A DNA stretch of 54,900 nt from Pseudomonadota bacterium. GTDB lineage: Bacteria; Desulfobacterota; Desulfovibrionia; Desulfovibrionales; Desulfovibrionaceae. Position 1 is the first letter of the stretch, and every line of letters starts with the position of its first letter. The notes below the pieces were generated by a model. It saw only the letters and a program-made list of their open reading frames with translations. It ran no database searches and had not been told where the DNA came from. Of the stretch, positions 7,416 to 15,625 are shown piece by piece. Location of the stretch: contig JAEYOJ010000143.1 in assembly GCA_023411815.1 (NCBI GenBank), positions 1-54,900 of the forward strand. The letters are read 5' to 3'. Made by a program: the position numbers and the translations under genes.

Positions 7416-8906
7416 ATGAGCAGGCAGGCAGGAAGCAAGGCCGCCCAGGCCAAGACCAAGGCGGCCAGGTCCGGCGAGAGCGTGGCCCCCGCGCGCCCGA
7501 TGCCGCGCGGACAGGCTCCCGAGAAAATCCCGAGCGGACCGGAGGAGCAGCTGCGGCCCGAGGTCGCACCCGCGCCGCGCGGCAGGGACAGATGGTCCTG
7601 GTACGGGCCTGGGCTCATGTGGATGGTCTCCTCCGTGGGCTCGGGCTCCATCCTGTTCACCCCGCGCGTGGGTTCGCGCTACGGCTTCGCCATGCTCTGG
7701 ATGGCCGTGCTCGTGGCCTTCCTGACCTGGGTCATGATCCGCGAGATGGGCCGTTACTCCGTGGTCACGGGCCGGACCATCCTCGACGGCTACAACTCCG
7801 TGCCGGGCCCGCGCGGCTGGGCCGTGTGGCTCATCTTCCTGCCCGGCCTGGTCAGCGGCGTGGCAGTGGTGGCAGGCATCGCCGGACTGGTGGGCAGCAC
7901 GCTCATGCTGGCCCTGCCGGGCAGCCAGGCCATGTATGCCGTGGGCACCATTCTCTTGTCGGCGGCCCTGGTCGTCAGCGGCCGCTACAAGAAGCTGGAG
8001 AAGCTCACCACAGTCATGGCCGCGGTGCTCATCCTGTCGGCCTTCGTCACGGCGCTCATGGTCTTTCCAGGCTGGGAGACCATGGCCTCGGGCATGGTCC
8101 CCACGCTCCCTCCCGATTTCGACGCCTTCTTCGTCCTGCCTTGGGTGGGCTTCCTGCTGGCCGGGGCAGCGGGCGTCATGTGGTTTTCCTATTGGGTGGC
8201 CGTGCGCGGCTATGGCGGCGAGCTGCTGGATTCGGACGAAAAGGAGCGCACAAGGAAGCCGGGGGCAGAGGAGCGCGGCTGGCTGCGCTCCTGGCTCGTG
8301 ACCATGGGCATCACGGCGGCCATCGGCGTGGTAGGGGCCTCCCTGGTCAACGTGTCCTTCCTGACCCTTGGCGCGGAGCTGCTCCGGCCCCTGGGCATCA
8401 TCCCCGAAGGCGTGCGCGTGGCCGAGGACCTGGCCAACCTGCTCACGCAGGTCTGGGGACCAGCCGGGCTGTGGGTGCTCGTGCTCGGCATGTTCGTAGC
8501 CCTGTGGGGTTCCATCCTGGCCAACCAGGACGGCTGGAGCCGCATATACGCCGACGCCACGCTCATGACCCTGCGCCGGGGCAGACTGGACGAGGAGCTG
8601 CCCGGCTGGTTGCGCCGCTTGACCGCCAGCCGTCTGCGCCTGCGCAACGCCTACGTGTTCGTCGTGCTCACGGCAGCGCCCATCGCGGCCTTCTTCGCGG
8701 TGCGCGACCCGGTGTCCATCCTCTCGGTGGGCGGCATCGTCTCCGCCGCGCACATGCCCCTCGTGGTGGGCCTGACCCTGTGGCTCAACCAGCGGAGGCT
8801 GCCGCGCGAGTTCCGGCCGGGTCCGGTCTGGTTCACGGCCACGCTGGGCGTCGTGCTCTTCTACGGCTTTTTTTCGGCCATATACTTCATCGGCCTGTTG
8901 CGCTGA
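7416..8906 (+). CDS. Nramp-like metal or solute transporter
   Basis: A 496-residue membrane protein with a charged, Ala/Pro-rich N-terminal extension of about 60 residues and then 11-12 hydrophobic segments. The first membrane segment begins GPGLMWMVSS, matching the Nramp (MntH/SLC11) opening, but the family's DPGN metal-binding motif is replaced by VGSGS. The second half-repeat likewise lacks an obvious MPH motif. It is therefore a divergent Nramp-related carrier, and divalent Mn/Fe transport should not be assumed. It follows the ASRT-like gene by 4 bp and precedes the flavin oxidoreductase by 23 bp, so co-transcription is likely. Confidence 0.7.
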   Translation: MSRQAGSKAAQAKTKAARSGESVAPARPMPRGQAPEKIPSGPEEQLRPEVAPAPRGRDRWSWYGPGLMWMVSSVGSGSILFTPRVGSRYGFAMLWMAVLVAFLTWVMIREMGRYSVVTGRTILDGYNSVPGPRGWAVWLIFLPGLVSGVAVVAGIAGLVGSTLMLALPGSQAMYAVGTILLSAALVVSGRYKKLEKLTTVMAAVLILSAFVTALMVFPGWETMASGMVPTLPPDFDAFFVLPWVGFLLAGAAGVMWFSYWVAVRGYGGELLDSDEKERTRKPGAEERGWLRSWLVTMGITAAIGVVGASLVNVSFLTLGAELLRPLGIIPEGVRVAEDLANLLTQVWGPAGLWVLVLGMFVALWGSILANQDGWSRIYADATLMTLRRGRLDEELPGWLRRLTASRLRLRNAYVFVVLTAAPIAAFFAVRDPVSILSVGGIVSAAHMPLVVGLTLWLNQRRLPREFRPGPVWFTATLGVVLFYGFFSAIYFIGLLR

Positions 8907-8929
8907 GGCCAAGGCAAGGAGGTTGACCC

Positions 8930-9898
8930 ATGCGAATCGGCTTTCATGCATCCCACGAGCAGTTCCCACCCAGCCAGCTCCTGAAGCTGGCGCGCCAGGC
9001 CGAGGATGCGGGCTTCCAGGCCGTGTCGAGCTCCGACCATTTTCACCCCTGGGGCGAGGCGCAGGGCCACAGCGGGCTGGCCTGGGCCTGGCTCGGCGCG
9101 GCGCTGCAGGCCACGTCGCTGCCCATGGGCGTGGTCAACGCGCCCGGCCAGCGCTATCACCCGGCCATCATTGCCCAGGGCGCGGCGACCCTGGCCGAGA
9201 TGTTCCCGGAGCGCTTCTGGCTGGCCATGGGCAGCGGGCAACTGCTCAACGAGGGCATCACGGGCGACGGATGGCCGACCAAGCAGGCGCGCAACGAGCG
9301 GCTGCAGGAGTCCGTGGAGATCATCCGCGCGCTCCTGGCCGGCGATACCGTGACCCGTCACGGCCATGTCCGAGTCGAGGAGGCCAGACTCTACAGCAGG
9401 CCGGCCAAGCCGCCGCCCATCATCGGCGCGGCCATCACCCCGGAAACGGCCGAGTGGGTCGGATCCTGGGCCGACGGCCTCATCACCATCTCGCAGCCGG
9501 CCGACAAGCTCAGGGCCGTGGTGGAGGCCTTCCGCCGGGGCGGCGGCGAGGGCAAGCCCATGCGCCTCAAGGTCCAGCTGTCCTATGCCCGCGATGAGAA
9601 AGAGGCCTTGGAACAGGGCCTTGAGCAGTGGCGCAACAACATCTTCCCGAGCAAGGTCCTCTCGGACCTGCGACTGCCTGGCCAGTTCGACGCAGCGGGC
9701 AGCCTCGTGTCGGCCGACGATCTGCGCGAGATGGTCAGGGTCTCGGCCGACCTAGAGCGGCACGCCGCGTGGATCGCGGGTGATCTGGACCTCGGTTTCG
9801 AGGAAATCTACCTGCACAACGTGAACCGGAACCAGGAGCAGTTCATCCGCGACTTCGGCAAGCGCGTGCTCCCGACCCTGTCGCGCCAAGCGGCATGA
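8930..9898 (+). CDS. luciferase-like flavin-dependent oxidoreductase (TIGR03885-type)
   Basis: A 322-residue TIM-barrel protein of the bacterial luciferase/LLM superfamily, with AAGGAGG ahead of its ATG. IGFHASHEQFPPS at the start, SSDHFHPWGEAQGHSG, VVNAPGQRYHPAIIAQ and EMFPERFWLAMGSG are the fingerprint of the TIGR03885 subgroup, thought to use FMN rather than F420. The substrate is unknown; members often lie beside glucosidase or trehalose genes. That is true here: its stop overlaps the reading frame leading into the GH15 gene. Confidence 0.85.
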   Translation: MRIGFHASHEQFPPSQLLKLARQAEDAGFQAVSSSDHFHPWGEAQGHSGLAWAWLGAALQATSLPMGVVNAPGQRYHPAIIAQGAATLAEMFPERFWLAMGSGQLLNEGITGDGWPTKQARNERLQESVEIIRALLAGDTVTRHGHVRVEEARLYSRPAKPPPIIGAAITPETAEWVGSWADGLITISQPADKLRAVVEAFRRGGGEGKPMRLKVQLSYARDEKEALEQGLEQWRNNIFPSKVLSDLRLPGQFDAAGSLVSADDLREMVRVSADLERHAAWIAGDLDLGFEEIYLHNVNRNQEQFIRDFGKRVLPTLSRQAA

Positions 9899-9915
9899 GG
9901 AATCAGAGGAATCAT

Positions 9916-11874
9916 ATGACGCACGACAAATCCGGTTCCGACGGCCACGACGGCTACAAGCCCATCTCCGATTACGCGATCATCGGCAACCTGCGCACCG
10001 TCGCGCTCGTGGGCCGCGACGGCTCCATCGACTGGTGCTGCCTCCCGCACCTGGACCGGGCGAGCGTCTTCGCCGCCCTGCTCGACTCGCTGCGCGGAGG
10101 GCGCTTCATGGTCCGCCTGCCGGGCCGCGGCTACGGCGAGCAGGCCTACCAGGACGAAACCAACATCCTGCGCACGGTGTTCCGCAACGGGCAAGGCGAG
10201 CTGATCCTGACGGATCTCATGCCCCTGGACGGCGACATCAACGGTTGCGGCGGCTCGCACGCCGAGCCGGAAATACACCGCATCCTCGAATGCCGGGGCG
10301 GAAGGATCGAGGTCGAGATGGAATGGAGCCCGCGCTTCGATTACGCCCGCGCCGCCACGCGCCTGGAGCGCAGGGGGGATCTGTGGTTCGCTTTTGGAAA
10401 CGGCGACGCCATGACCCTGGCCGGACTTGCGGGCCTGTCGGACAGGGCTGCTGTGCGCGTGGACGAGGAGGACTTCGGCCCTACGTTGCGGGCGCGCATC
10501 GCCATGGAGCCAGGACAACGTCTGGCCCTGGTGGCGCGTTGGGGTGAAGACGGCCGGGACAGGGGTGTCGAAACAAGCCTGACGGCCCTGGAACGCACCC
10601 GCGAGACATGGCTTGACTGGGCTCACCGCGAAGGACTCGTGGAAAAACGTGTCTGGGCCGGAGAGTGGCAGGGCCTGGTCACACGCTCGGCCCTGGCCTT
10701 CAAGCTGCTGACCCACGCGGACACCGGGGCCATCGCCGCCGCGCCCACGACCTCCCTGCCGGAGCACATCGGCGGCGTGCGCAACTGGGACTACCGTTTC
10801 GCCTGGTTGCGCGACGCCTCCCTGACCGCCCAGGCGCTCGTATCCATCGGCCATGAGGCCGAGGCCGCCGATCTGCTCTACTGGACCGAACGGGCCGCAG
10901 AGACGTGCCAGAAACAAAAGCTCGACCTGCAGATCATGTACGGCCTGCACGGCGAGCAGGACCTGCCCGAGTCGACCCTGGACCACCTGGAGGGCTACCG
11001 GGGCTCCAGACCCGTGCGCATCGGCAACGAAGCCGCCGATCAGTTTCAGCTCGAAACCTACGGCGAACTGCTCAACACCGGCTACGAAATCGTGCGGCGG
11101 GGACTTGAGCTGCCCAGGAGTCTCAAGACATTCCTGTCCTCGGTGGCCGACCACGTCTGCAGCGTCTGGGAACGACCGGACCAGGGGATATGGGAGATGC
11201 GCGGCGGGCCGCGCCACTTCACCTACTCCAAGGTCATGGCCTGGGTGGCCCTGGATCGGGCCGTGCTTCTGGCCGAGCGCAACGGGTTCCCCGGCGACGT
11301 GGACGCCTGGCGGGCATCCCGCGAACGTGTCCGGCGGCAGGTGCTCGAACGCGGATTCAACCCAAAACTGGGGGCCTTCACGCAGTCCTACGACTCCGAG
11401 GAGTTGGACGCGGCCAATCTGCGCATTCCGCTCATGGAGTTCCTACCCTTCGACGATCCGCGTGTCGTGGGCACCATCGACAGGACTCTGGAGCGGCTCA
11501 CGGACAACGGGCTCGTGTACCGCTACAAGGCCGACGACGGACTGCCGGGCAAGGAGGGAGCCTTCGGCCTATGCACCTTCTGGCTCGTGGACTGCCTGGC
11601 CATGTCCGGGCGCGTGGAGCAGGCCGGCGAGCTGTTCGAGAGCATGGCCGGGCGGGCCAACCACGCCGGGCTATTCCCCGAACAGTTCGACCCGGCCAGC
11701 GGCGAATTCCTGGGCAACTTCCCCCAGGCCTTCACGCATATCGGACTCATCAACAGCGCGCTCTACCTGGCTCACGCCCTGGGCCGCGCAGTGCCCGAGC
11801 ACGCGCCGGTGGGCACGCCCGCCCATCGGGAGGACACAGAGAGGGGACACACTCTGGCCGCACGCCCCGGATGA
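9916..11874 (+). CDS. glycoside hydrolase family 15 (glucoamylase or trehalase type)
   Basis: A 652-residue protein from ATG 9916, which has AGAGGA 6 nt upstream; an in-frame ATG at 9895 overlapping the previous stop is the alternative. The N-terminal third is the beta-sandwich of bacterial GH15 proteins (ISDYAIIGNLRTVALVGRDGSIDW). The (alpha/alpha)6 barrel follows with RNWDYRFAWLRDAS, LDLQIMYGL and DEPLDHLEGYRGS-like segments, then FGLCTFWLVDCL and HAGLFPEQFDP near the end. There is no signal peptide, so it acts in the cytosol. Actinobacterial relatives include trehalases and glucoamylases; which applies here is open. It closes the cluster that begins with the lactone oxidase. Confidence 0.88.
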   Translation: MTHDKSGSDGHDGYKPISDYAIIGNLRTVALVGRDGSIDWCCLPHLDRASVFAALLDSLRGGRFMVRLPGRGYGEQAYQDETNILRTVFRNGQGELILTDLMPLDGDINGCGGSHAEPEIHRILECRGGRIEVEMEWSPRFDYARAATRLERRGDLWFAFGNGDAMTLAGLAGLSDRAAVRVDEEDFGPTLRARIAMEPGQRLALVARWGEDGRDRGVETSLTALERTRETWLDWAHREGLVEKRVWAGEWQGLVTRSALAFKLLTHADTGAIAAAPTTSLPEHIGGVRNWDYRFAWLRDASLTAQALVSIGHEAEAADLLYWTERAAETCQKQKLDLQIMYGLHGEQDLPESTLDHLEGYRGSRPVRIGNEAADQFQLETYGELLNTGYEIVRRGLELPRSLKTFLSSVADHVCSVWERPDQGIWEMRGGPRHFTYSKVMAWVALDRAVLLAERNGFPGDVDAWRASRERVRRQVLERGFNPKLGAFTQSYDSEELDAANLRIPLMEFLPFDDPRVVGTIDRTLERLTDNGLVYRYKADDGLPGKEGAFGLCTFWLVDCLAMSGRVEQAGELFESMAGRANHAGLFPEQFDPASGEFLGNFPQAFTHIGLINSALYLAHALGRAVPEHAPVGTPAHREDTERGHTLAARPG

Positions 11875-11949
11875 AGATGTGTCCGCGTGGAGGCGGACCG
11901 GCGCGTGACGAGACAGCAGACCGGCCCGCACGGGCGGTGTTGGTTCACC

Positions 11950-12966
11950 TTAATGAATCGAGCTGTCTATGACCCTGCCAAGCCCGAGGGCGACCGTGCT
12001 CATGGGATCGTCCGCGATCCTTACGGACAGGTTCATCTCCTGCCCGATGAGCTTGTCCAGCCCTCTTATCTGGGAGGCTCCGCCGGTGAGATAGAGGCCG
12101 TTCTCCAGGAGCTCGCCCGAGAGCTCCGGGGGGCAGTGCTCCAGCACTTCCCGGATGGTGTCGAGGATTGTCCGGATGTGTTCGGAGATGGCCGTGCGGA
12201 TATCGCCGGAGGAAACGGTCACGATCTCCGGGAGCCCCGAGGCCAGGCCTCGTCCCCGCACCTCCGCCCTGGCCTCGTCCTGCGGATCGACCGTGCCGAT
12301 GGACATCTTCACCCTCTCGCACTCCTGGAGCGAGGCAAGGAGGTTGTAGCGTCGGCGGATGAACCCCTGGATCGACTCGTCCATGCTGTTGCCGCCGATG
12401 CGGACCGACCTGGCGATGACGATCCCGCCAAGCGAAACGATGCCAGCCTCCGTGGATCCGCCTCCGACATCGACCACCATGCTCGCCGCAGGCTCGTGCA
12501 CGGGCAGTCCGGCGCCGAGCGCAGCGGCCACTGGCTGCTCGATCTCCTGTATCTCGACCGCTCCCGCCCCGATAACGGCCTGTTGCACCGCGCGGCGTTC
12601 GATGGCCGTGCTGTCCAACGGCATGCTGACCGTGACACGCAGCCGGCTCAGTCTTGAATGGACTCCGGCCATGCGCAGCAACTCGCGGAGCATGGCTATC
12701 GAGGCATCCGAATCTGCGATGACGCTGCCAAGGAGCGGCTGCATGACCGAGACCCCCCGGTGCCCCTTGCCGATCATCAGCCTGGCTTCCTCGCCGACGG
12801 CCAGGAGGCGGAAATCGCCGGTCCCTTTGCGGCGCAAGGCCACGGTGGAGGGCTCCCGGAGCAATATTCCCCGTCCTTGCGAGTAGATGACGATATTGGA
12901 GGTACCAAGGTCGATAGCCACATCCCTGATGAGGCGATTGCCGATCAAGTTTCCGAGCAGAGGCAT
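11950..12966 (-). CDS. MreB-family actin homologue (second-copy type)
   Basis: A 338-residue actin-fold ATPase. The start ATG at 12966 has GGAG 9 nt upstream. The phosphate-1 loop DVAIDLGTSNIVIY, the central EQPVAAALGAG, phosphate-2 VVDVGGGSTEAGI and the adenosine motif LTGGASQIRG are all present, so it should bind ATP. MreB scaffolds lateral wall synthesis, normally with mreC and mreD downstream. Neither is here: the next gene is a convergent glycosidase. The start lies 22 bp inside the 3' end of a STAS-like gene, so the two are coupled. This layout suggests a paralogue with a special role rather than the housekeeping mreB. Confidence 0.88.
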   Translation of the reverse strand: MPLLGNLIGNRLIRDVAIDLGTSNIVIYSQGRGILLREPSTVALRRKGTGDFRLLAVGEEARLMIGKGHRGVSVMQPLLGSVIADSDASIAMLRELLRMAGVHSRLSRLRVTVSMPLDSTAIERRAVQQAVIGAGAVEIQEIEQPVAAALGAGLPVHEPAASMVVDVGGGSTEAGIVSLGGIVIARSVRIGGNSMDESIQGFIRRRYNLLASLQECERVKMSIGTVDPQDEARAEVRGRGLASGLPEIVTVSSGDIRTAISEHIRTILDTIREVLEHCPPELSGELLENGLYLTGGASQIRGLDKLIGQEMNLSVRIADDPMSTVALGLGRVIDSSIH

Positions 12967-13571
12967 ATTGTGTTTTCTCCACGTGGTTTTCCCACGTCTG
13001 CTTGTTCCAGGCTTGTAAGAATCGGGCGGATACCGCCGGGGATGTTCCAAAAGGCCACCCCCCAACTGTCGTTTTCAAGGGCCAGTTGCCGGCGGAAGCT
13101 GTCGAGAATTCCGAGCGTCTCCTCGCCCATGGCCTGGACAAATGCGAGGTCAAAGCTGATATGGCGGCTGCCGCAGACCAGGGCCTGGACGAGCAGATCA
13201 CCAAGGTTGAGGGCAGCGGACTCCATGATCTCTCCGCAAGGCTTCACCGCAACGCCCTGTCCGCTGAACCAGGCGAAGAGCAGAGCCTCTTCGCCCAGGC
13301 TCCTGAACACGGACAAGGTTCCGTCCTGGAGCCTGAGTTCGGTCATGGTCCGGTCTGTATCCAGGGTGACGTGTTCGCAGGAAGCTCCCTCGGGCAGCAA
13401 GACGCGTCTTTGCCCCTCCGACAGCGAGGCCAGACCAGACAGCGCTTCGGCCAAAGCGTTGATTTCCTGCAAACGGGGACCATCTGGCGGGGATCCGGTG
13501 GCGTCCGCTTCGACCGGCACAGATAAGCCGCTCGATCCAAATGTCGCATCGAGCAGCTTGGACATGGACAA
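12945..13571 (-). CDS. STAS-like protein coupled to MreB
   Basis: A 208-residue protein; the TTG at 13571 has GGAGG 7 nt upstream, whereas the ATG two codons later is 13 nt away, so I prefer TTG. The last 100 residues read like a STAS (anti-sigma-factor antagonist) fold: a strand with HISFDLAFVQAMGEETLGILDSFRRQL and a final strand with VAFWNIP. Residues 1-100 are less regular. No other domain is recognised. STAS domains relay signals by binding partner proteins. Because its 3' end contains the mreB start, the two products are probably made in fixed ratio and may act together at the envelope; this is inference. Confidence 0.55.
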   Translation of the reverse strand: MSMSKLLDATFGSSGLSVPVEADATGSPPDGPRLQEINALAEALSGLASLSEGQRRVLLPEGASCEHVTLDTDRTMTELRLQDGTLSVFRSLGEEALLFAWFSGQGVAVKPCGEIMESAALNLGDLLVQALVCGSRHISFDLAFVQAMGEETLGILDSFRRQLALENDSWGVAFWNIPGGIRPILTSLEQADVGKPRGENTICLCSET

Positions 13572-13669
13572 ATGTCTGCCTCCAACTCAACCCTTGGGGA
13601 GCATGTTTTCATGTTTCCGATACCTCGGAAGCGGATGCTGGGCATGAGCCAGAGCCCCTAATCTTGACT

Positions 13670-13711
13670 CGGGATTTTATCCCGTGTTTCCGGGATTATT
13701 TTCCCAGGAAA
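13670..13711 (+). promoter_or_regulatory. two adjacent inverted repeats sharing the word CGGGATT
   Basis: CGGGAT TTT ATCCCG (13670-13684) is followed at once by TTTCC GGGA ... TCCC A GGAAA (13687-13711). Both contain CGGGATT and end in TCCC. They lie between the divergent STAS-like and glutamate-synthase-like genes, about 155 bp before the latter. They could be a double operator; there is no direct evidence of the binding protein. Confidence 0.4.
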
Positions 13712-13864
13712 TCCAGCTTAACCCCTATCGACCAGCGGGTAACCTTTTGGGATATAGGCGCGTTCCCATAACACAATCGGGGCGAAGTCCCCCGGGCGCG
13801 CGGAATTTTGGGTGCCAAAGTGCGGTACTGACAACGCGAGCCTTGCGGAAGAGCAGGAGGAAGT

Positions 13865-15505
13865 ATGCAACAGTGGTCCAAGGCCAATGACGTGCTGGGC
13901 ACCGTGAATCGAGGCAATCCCACCGAATCGGGGCTATGTACGCTATGCAGAGCCGATTGCATGGGCAAGTGTGAGACCTGGCTGTCGAGCATGAAGGGCC
14001 GCAGCCTGCTCTACCCCCGTGATTTCGGCCTCATCACAGCCGGCAGCGGCAATACGTCCCATGTCGGCGTCTCGTACAACTCCCTGCGCGTGCAGGGTTA
14101 CAGCTACGGCGCGCGCGGCATCGGCAACGGACGCACGAACAGCTCCGACGACTGCCTGTTCACGAACGTGAGCCTGGAGACCGAATTCGGCAACGGCGCC
14201 AAGACCAAGGCCCGCATCCCGCTCATGACCGGCGCGCTGGGCTCGACCTTCATCGCCGCCAAATACTGGGATTCCTTCGCCGTGGGCTGCGCCCTGGTGG
14301 GCATTCCCATCGTCGTCGGCGAGAACGTGGTCGGCGTGGACCGCCGGGCCGAGCTGCAGAACGGCCGCATATCCAAGGCTCCCGAGCTCGACCGCCGCGT
14401 CGAGATCTACAAGCGCTGGTATGACGGCCACGGCGCCATCATCGTTCAGCTCAACGTCGAGGACACGCGCAACGGCGTGGCCGAGTACGTCATCGACAAG
14501 TACGGCGACGACGTGGTCATCGAGCTCAAGTGGGGCCAGGGCGCCAAGAACATCGGCGGCGAGATCAAGGTCACCAGCCTGGATTACGCCCTGTTCCTCA
14601 AGAAGCGAGGCTACCTGGTCGATCCCGATCCCGAGAAGACCGAGGTCCAGGAATCCTTCAAGAGCGGCGCCATCCACTCCTTCGCCCGCCACAGCCGCCT
14701 CGGCTACACCGAGCTTTCCACGGTCGATCAGGTCCGCGAGAACTTCATGCTCTCCGTGGACTACCTGCGCAAGCTCGGCTTCAAGCGCATCTCGCTCAAG
14801 ACCGGCTCCTACGGCATGGAAGCCCTGGCCATGGCCATCAAGTTCGCGTCCGACGCCGGACTCGACCTGCTGACCATCGACGGCTCCGGCGGCGGCACCG
14901 GCATGAGCCCCTGGAACATGATGGAAAGCTGGGGCGTGCCGTCCATTCTCCTGCATGCCAAGGCCTACGAATACGCCGCCATGCTCGCGGCCCGCGGTCA
15001 GCGCGTGGTGGATCTGTCCTTCGCCGGCGGATTCGGCAAGGAAGACCAGATCTTCAAGGCTCTGGCCCTGGGCGCGCCGTTCGTGAAGCTCGTGTGCATG
15101 GGCCGCGGCATGATGGTGCCCGGCTTCCTGGGCGCGAACATCGAAGGGGCGCTGCATCCCGAACGCCGCGAACGCGTGAGCGGCAACTGGGACTCCCTGC
15201 CCAAGACCGTGGCCGAGATCGGCGACAGGCCGGAGAAGATCTTCGCCGGTTACTACGATCTGCAGAAGAAGGTCGGCCCGGAGCAGATGAAGGACATTCC
15301 TTACGGCGCCATGGCCATCTGGACCATGGCCGACAAGCTCTCGGCCGGATTGCAGCAGCTTCTGGCCGGCGCGCGCAAGTTCTCGGTGCGCGACATCGCC
15401 CGCGAGGACATCGCCTCGGCCAACCGCGAGACCGAGCGCGAAACCGGTATCCCGTTCATCTCCGATGTCCAGGATGAGCTCGCCCGGCGGATCATCAACT
15501 CCTAG
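13865..15505 (+). CDS. stand-alone FMN-binding glutamate synthase domain protein
   Basis: A 546-residue protein with AGGAGGA before its ATG. The body is the FMN/2-oxoglutarate barrel of glutamate synthase: IELKWGQGAKNIGGEIK, LDLLTIDGSGGGTGMSP and LVCMGRGMMVPGFLGANIEGA are the flavin and substrate loops. The glutaminase (N-terminal Cys) and gxGxG domains of full GltB are absent. Instead residues 25-36 hold four cysteines (C25, C28, C32, C36) that could ligate a cluster or metal. Such truncated GltB forms occur in archaea and sulfate reducers and need a partner for ammonia and electrons. No gltD-like gene is adjacent. A double hairpin ends the transcript. Confidence 0.85.
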   Translation: MQQWSKANDVLGTVNRGNPTESGLCTLCRADCMGKCETWLSSMKGRSLLYPRDFGLITAGSGNTSHVGVSYNSLRVQGYSYGARGIGNGRTNSSDDCLFTNVSLETEFGNGAKTKARIPLMTGALGSTFIAAKYWDSFAVGCALVGIPIVVGENVVGVDRRAELQNGRISKAPELDRRVEIYKRWYDGHGAIIVQLNVEDTRNGVAEYVIDKYGDDVVIELKWGQGAKNIGGEIKVTSLDYALFLKKRGYLVDPDPEKTEVQESFKSGAIHSFARHSRLGYTELSTVDQVRENFMLSVDYLRKLGFKRISLKTGSYGMEALAMAIKFASDAGLDLLTIDGSGGGTGMSPWNMMESWGVPSILLHAKAYEYAAMLAARGQRVVDLSFAGGFGKEDQIFKALALGAPFVKLVCMGRGMMVPGFLGANIEGALHPERRERVSGNWDSLPKTVAEIGDRPEKIFAGYYDLQKKVGPEQMKDIPYGAMAIWTMADKLSAGLQQLLAGARKFSVRDIAREDIASANRETERETGIPFISDVQDELARRIINS

Positions 15506-15515
15506 TCAGGCGCTT

Positions 15516-15596
15516 CGGCCACACCGCTTGCGGTGTGGCCGACGTGCGACATGCCACCCTTCCGGGCTGACAAGGCCCGGAAGGGTGGTTATTTCT
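15516..15596 (+). terminator. tandem hairpin terminator after the glutamate-synthase-like gene
   Basis: Two perfect stems in a row: CGGCCACACCGC/GCGGTGTGGCCG (15516-15541, tight loop) and a 14-bp stem CCACCCTTCCGGGC/GCCCGGAAGGGTGG (15554-15588) followed by TTATTTCT. Only the second has the T-rich tail of an intrinsic terminator. Confidence 0.85.
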
Positions 15597-15625
15597 GGAC
15601 GCCGGAATCCGACTGGGAGCAAAAC

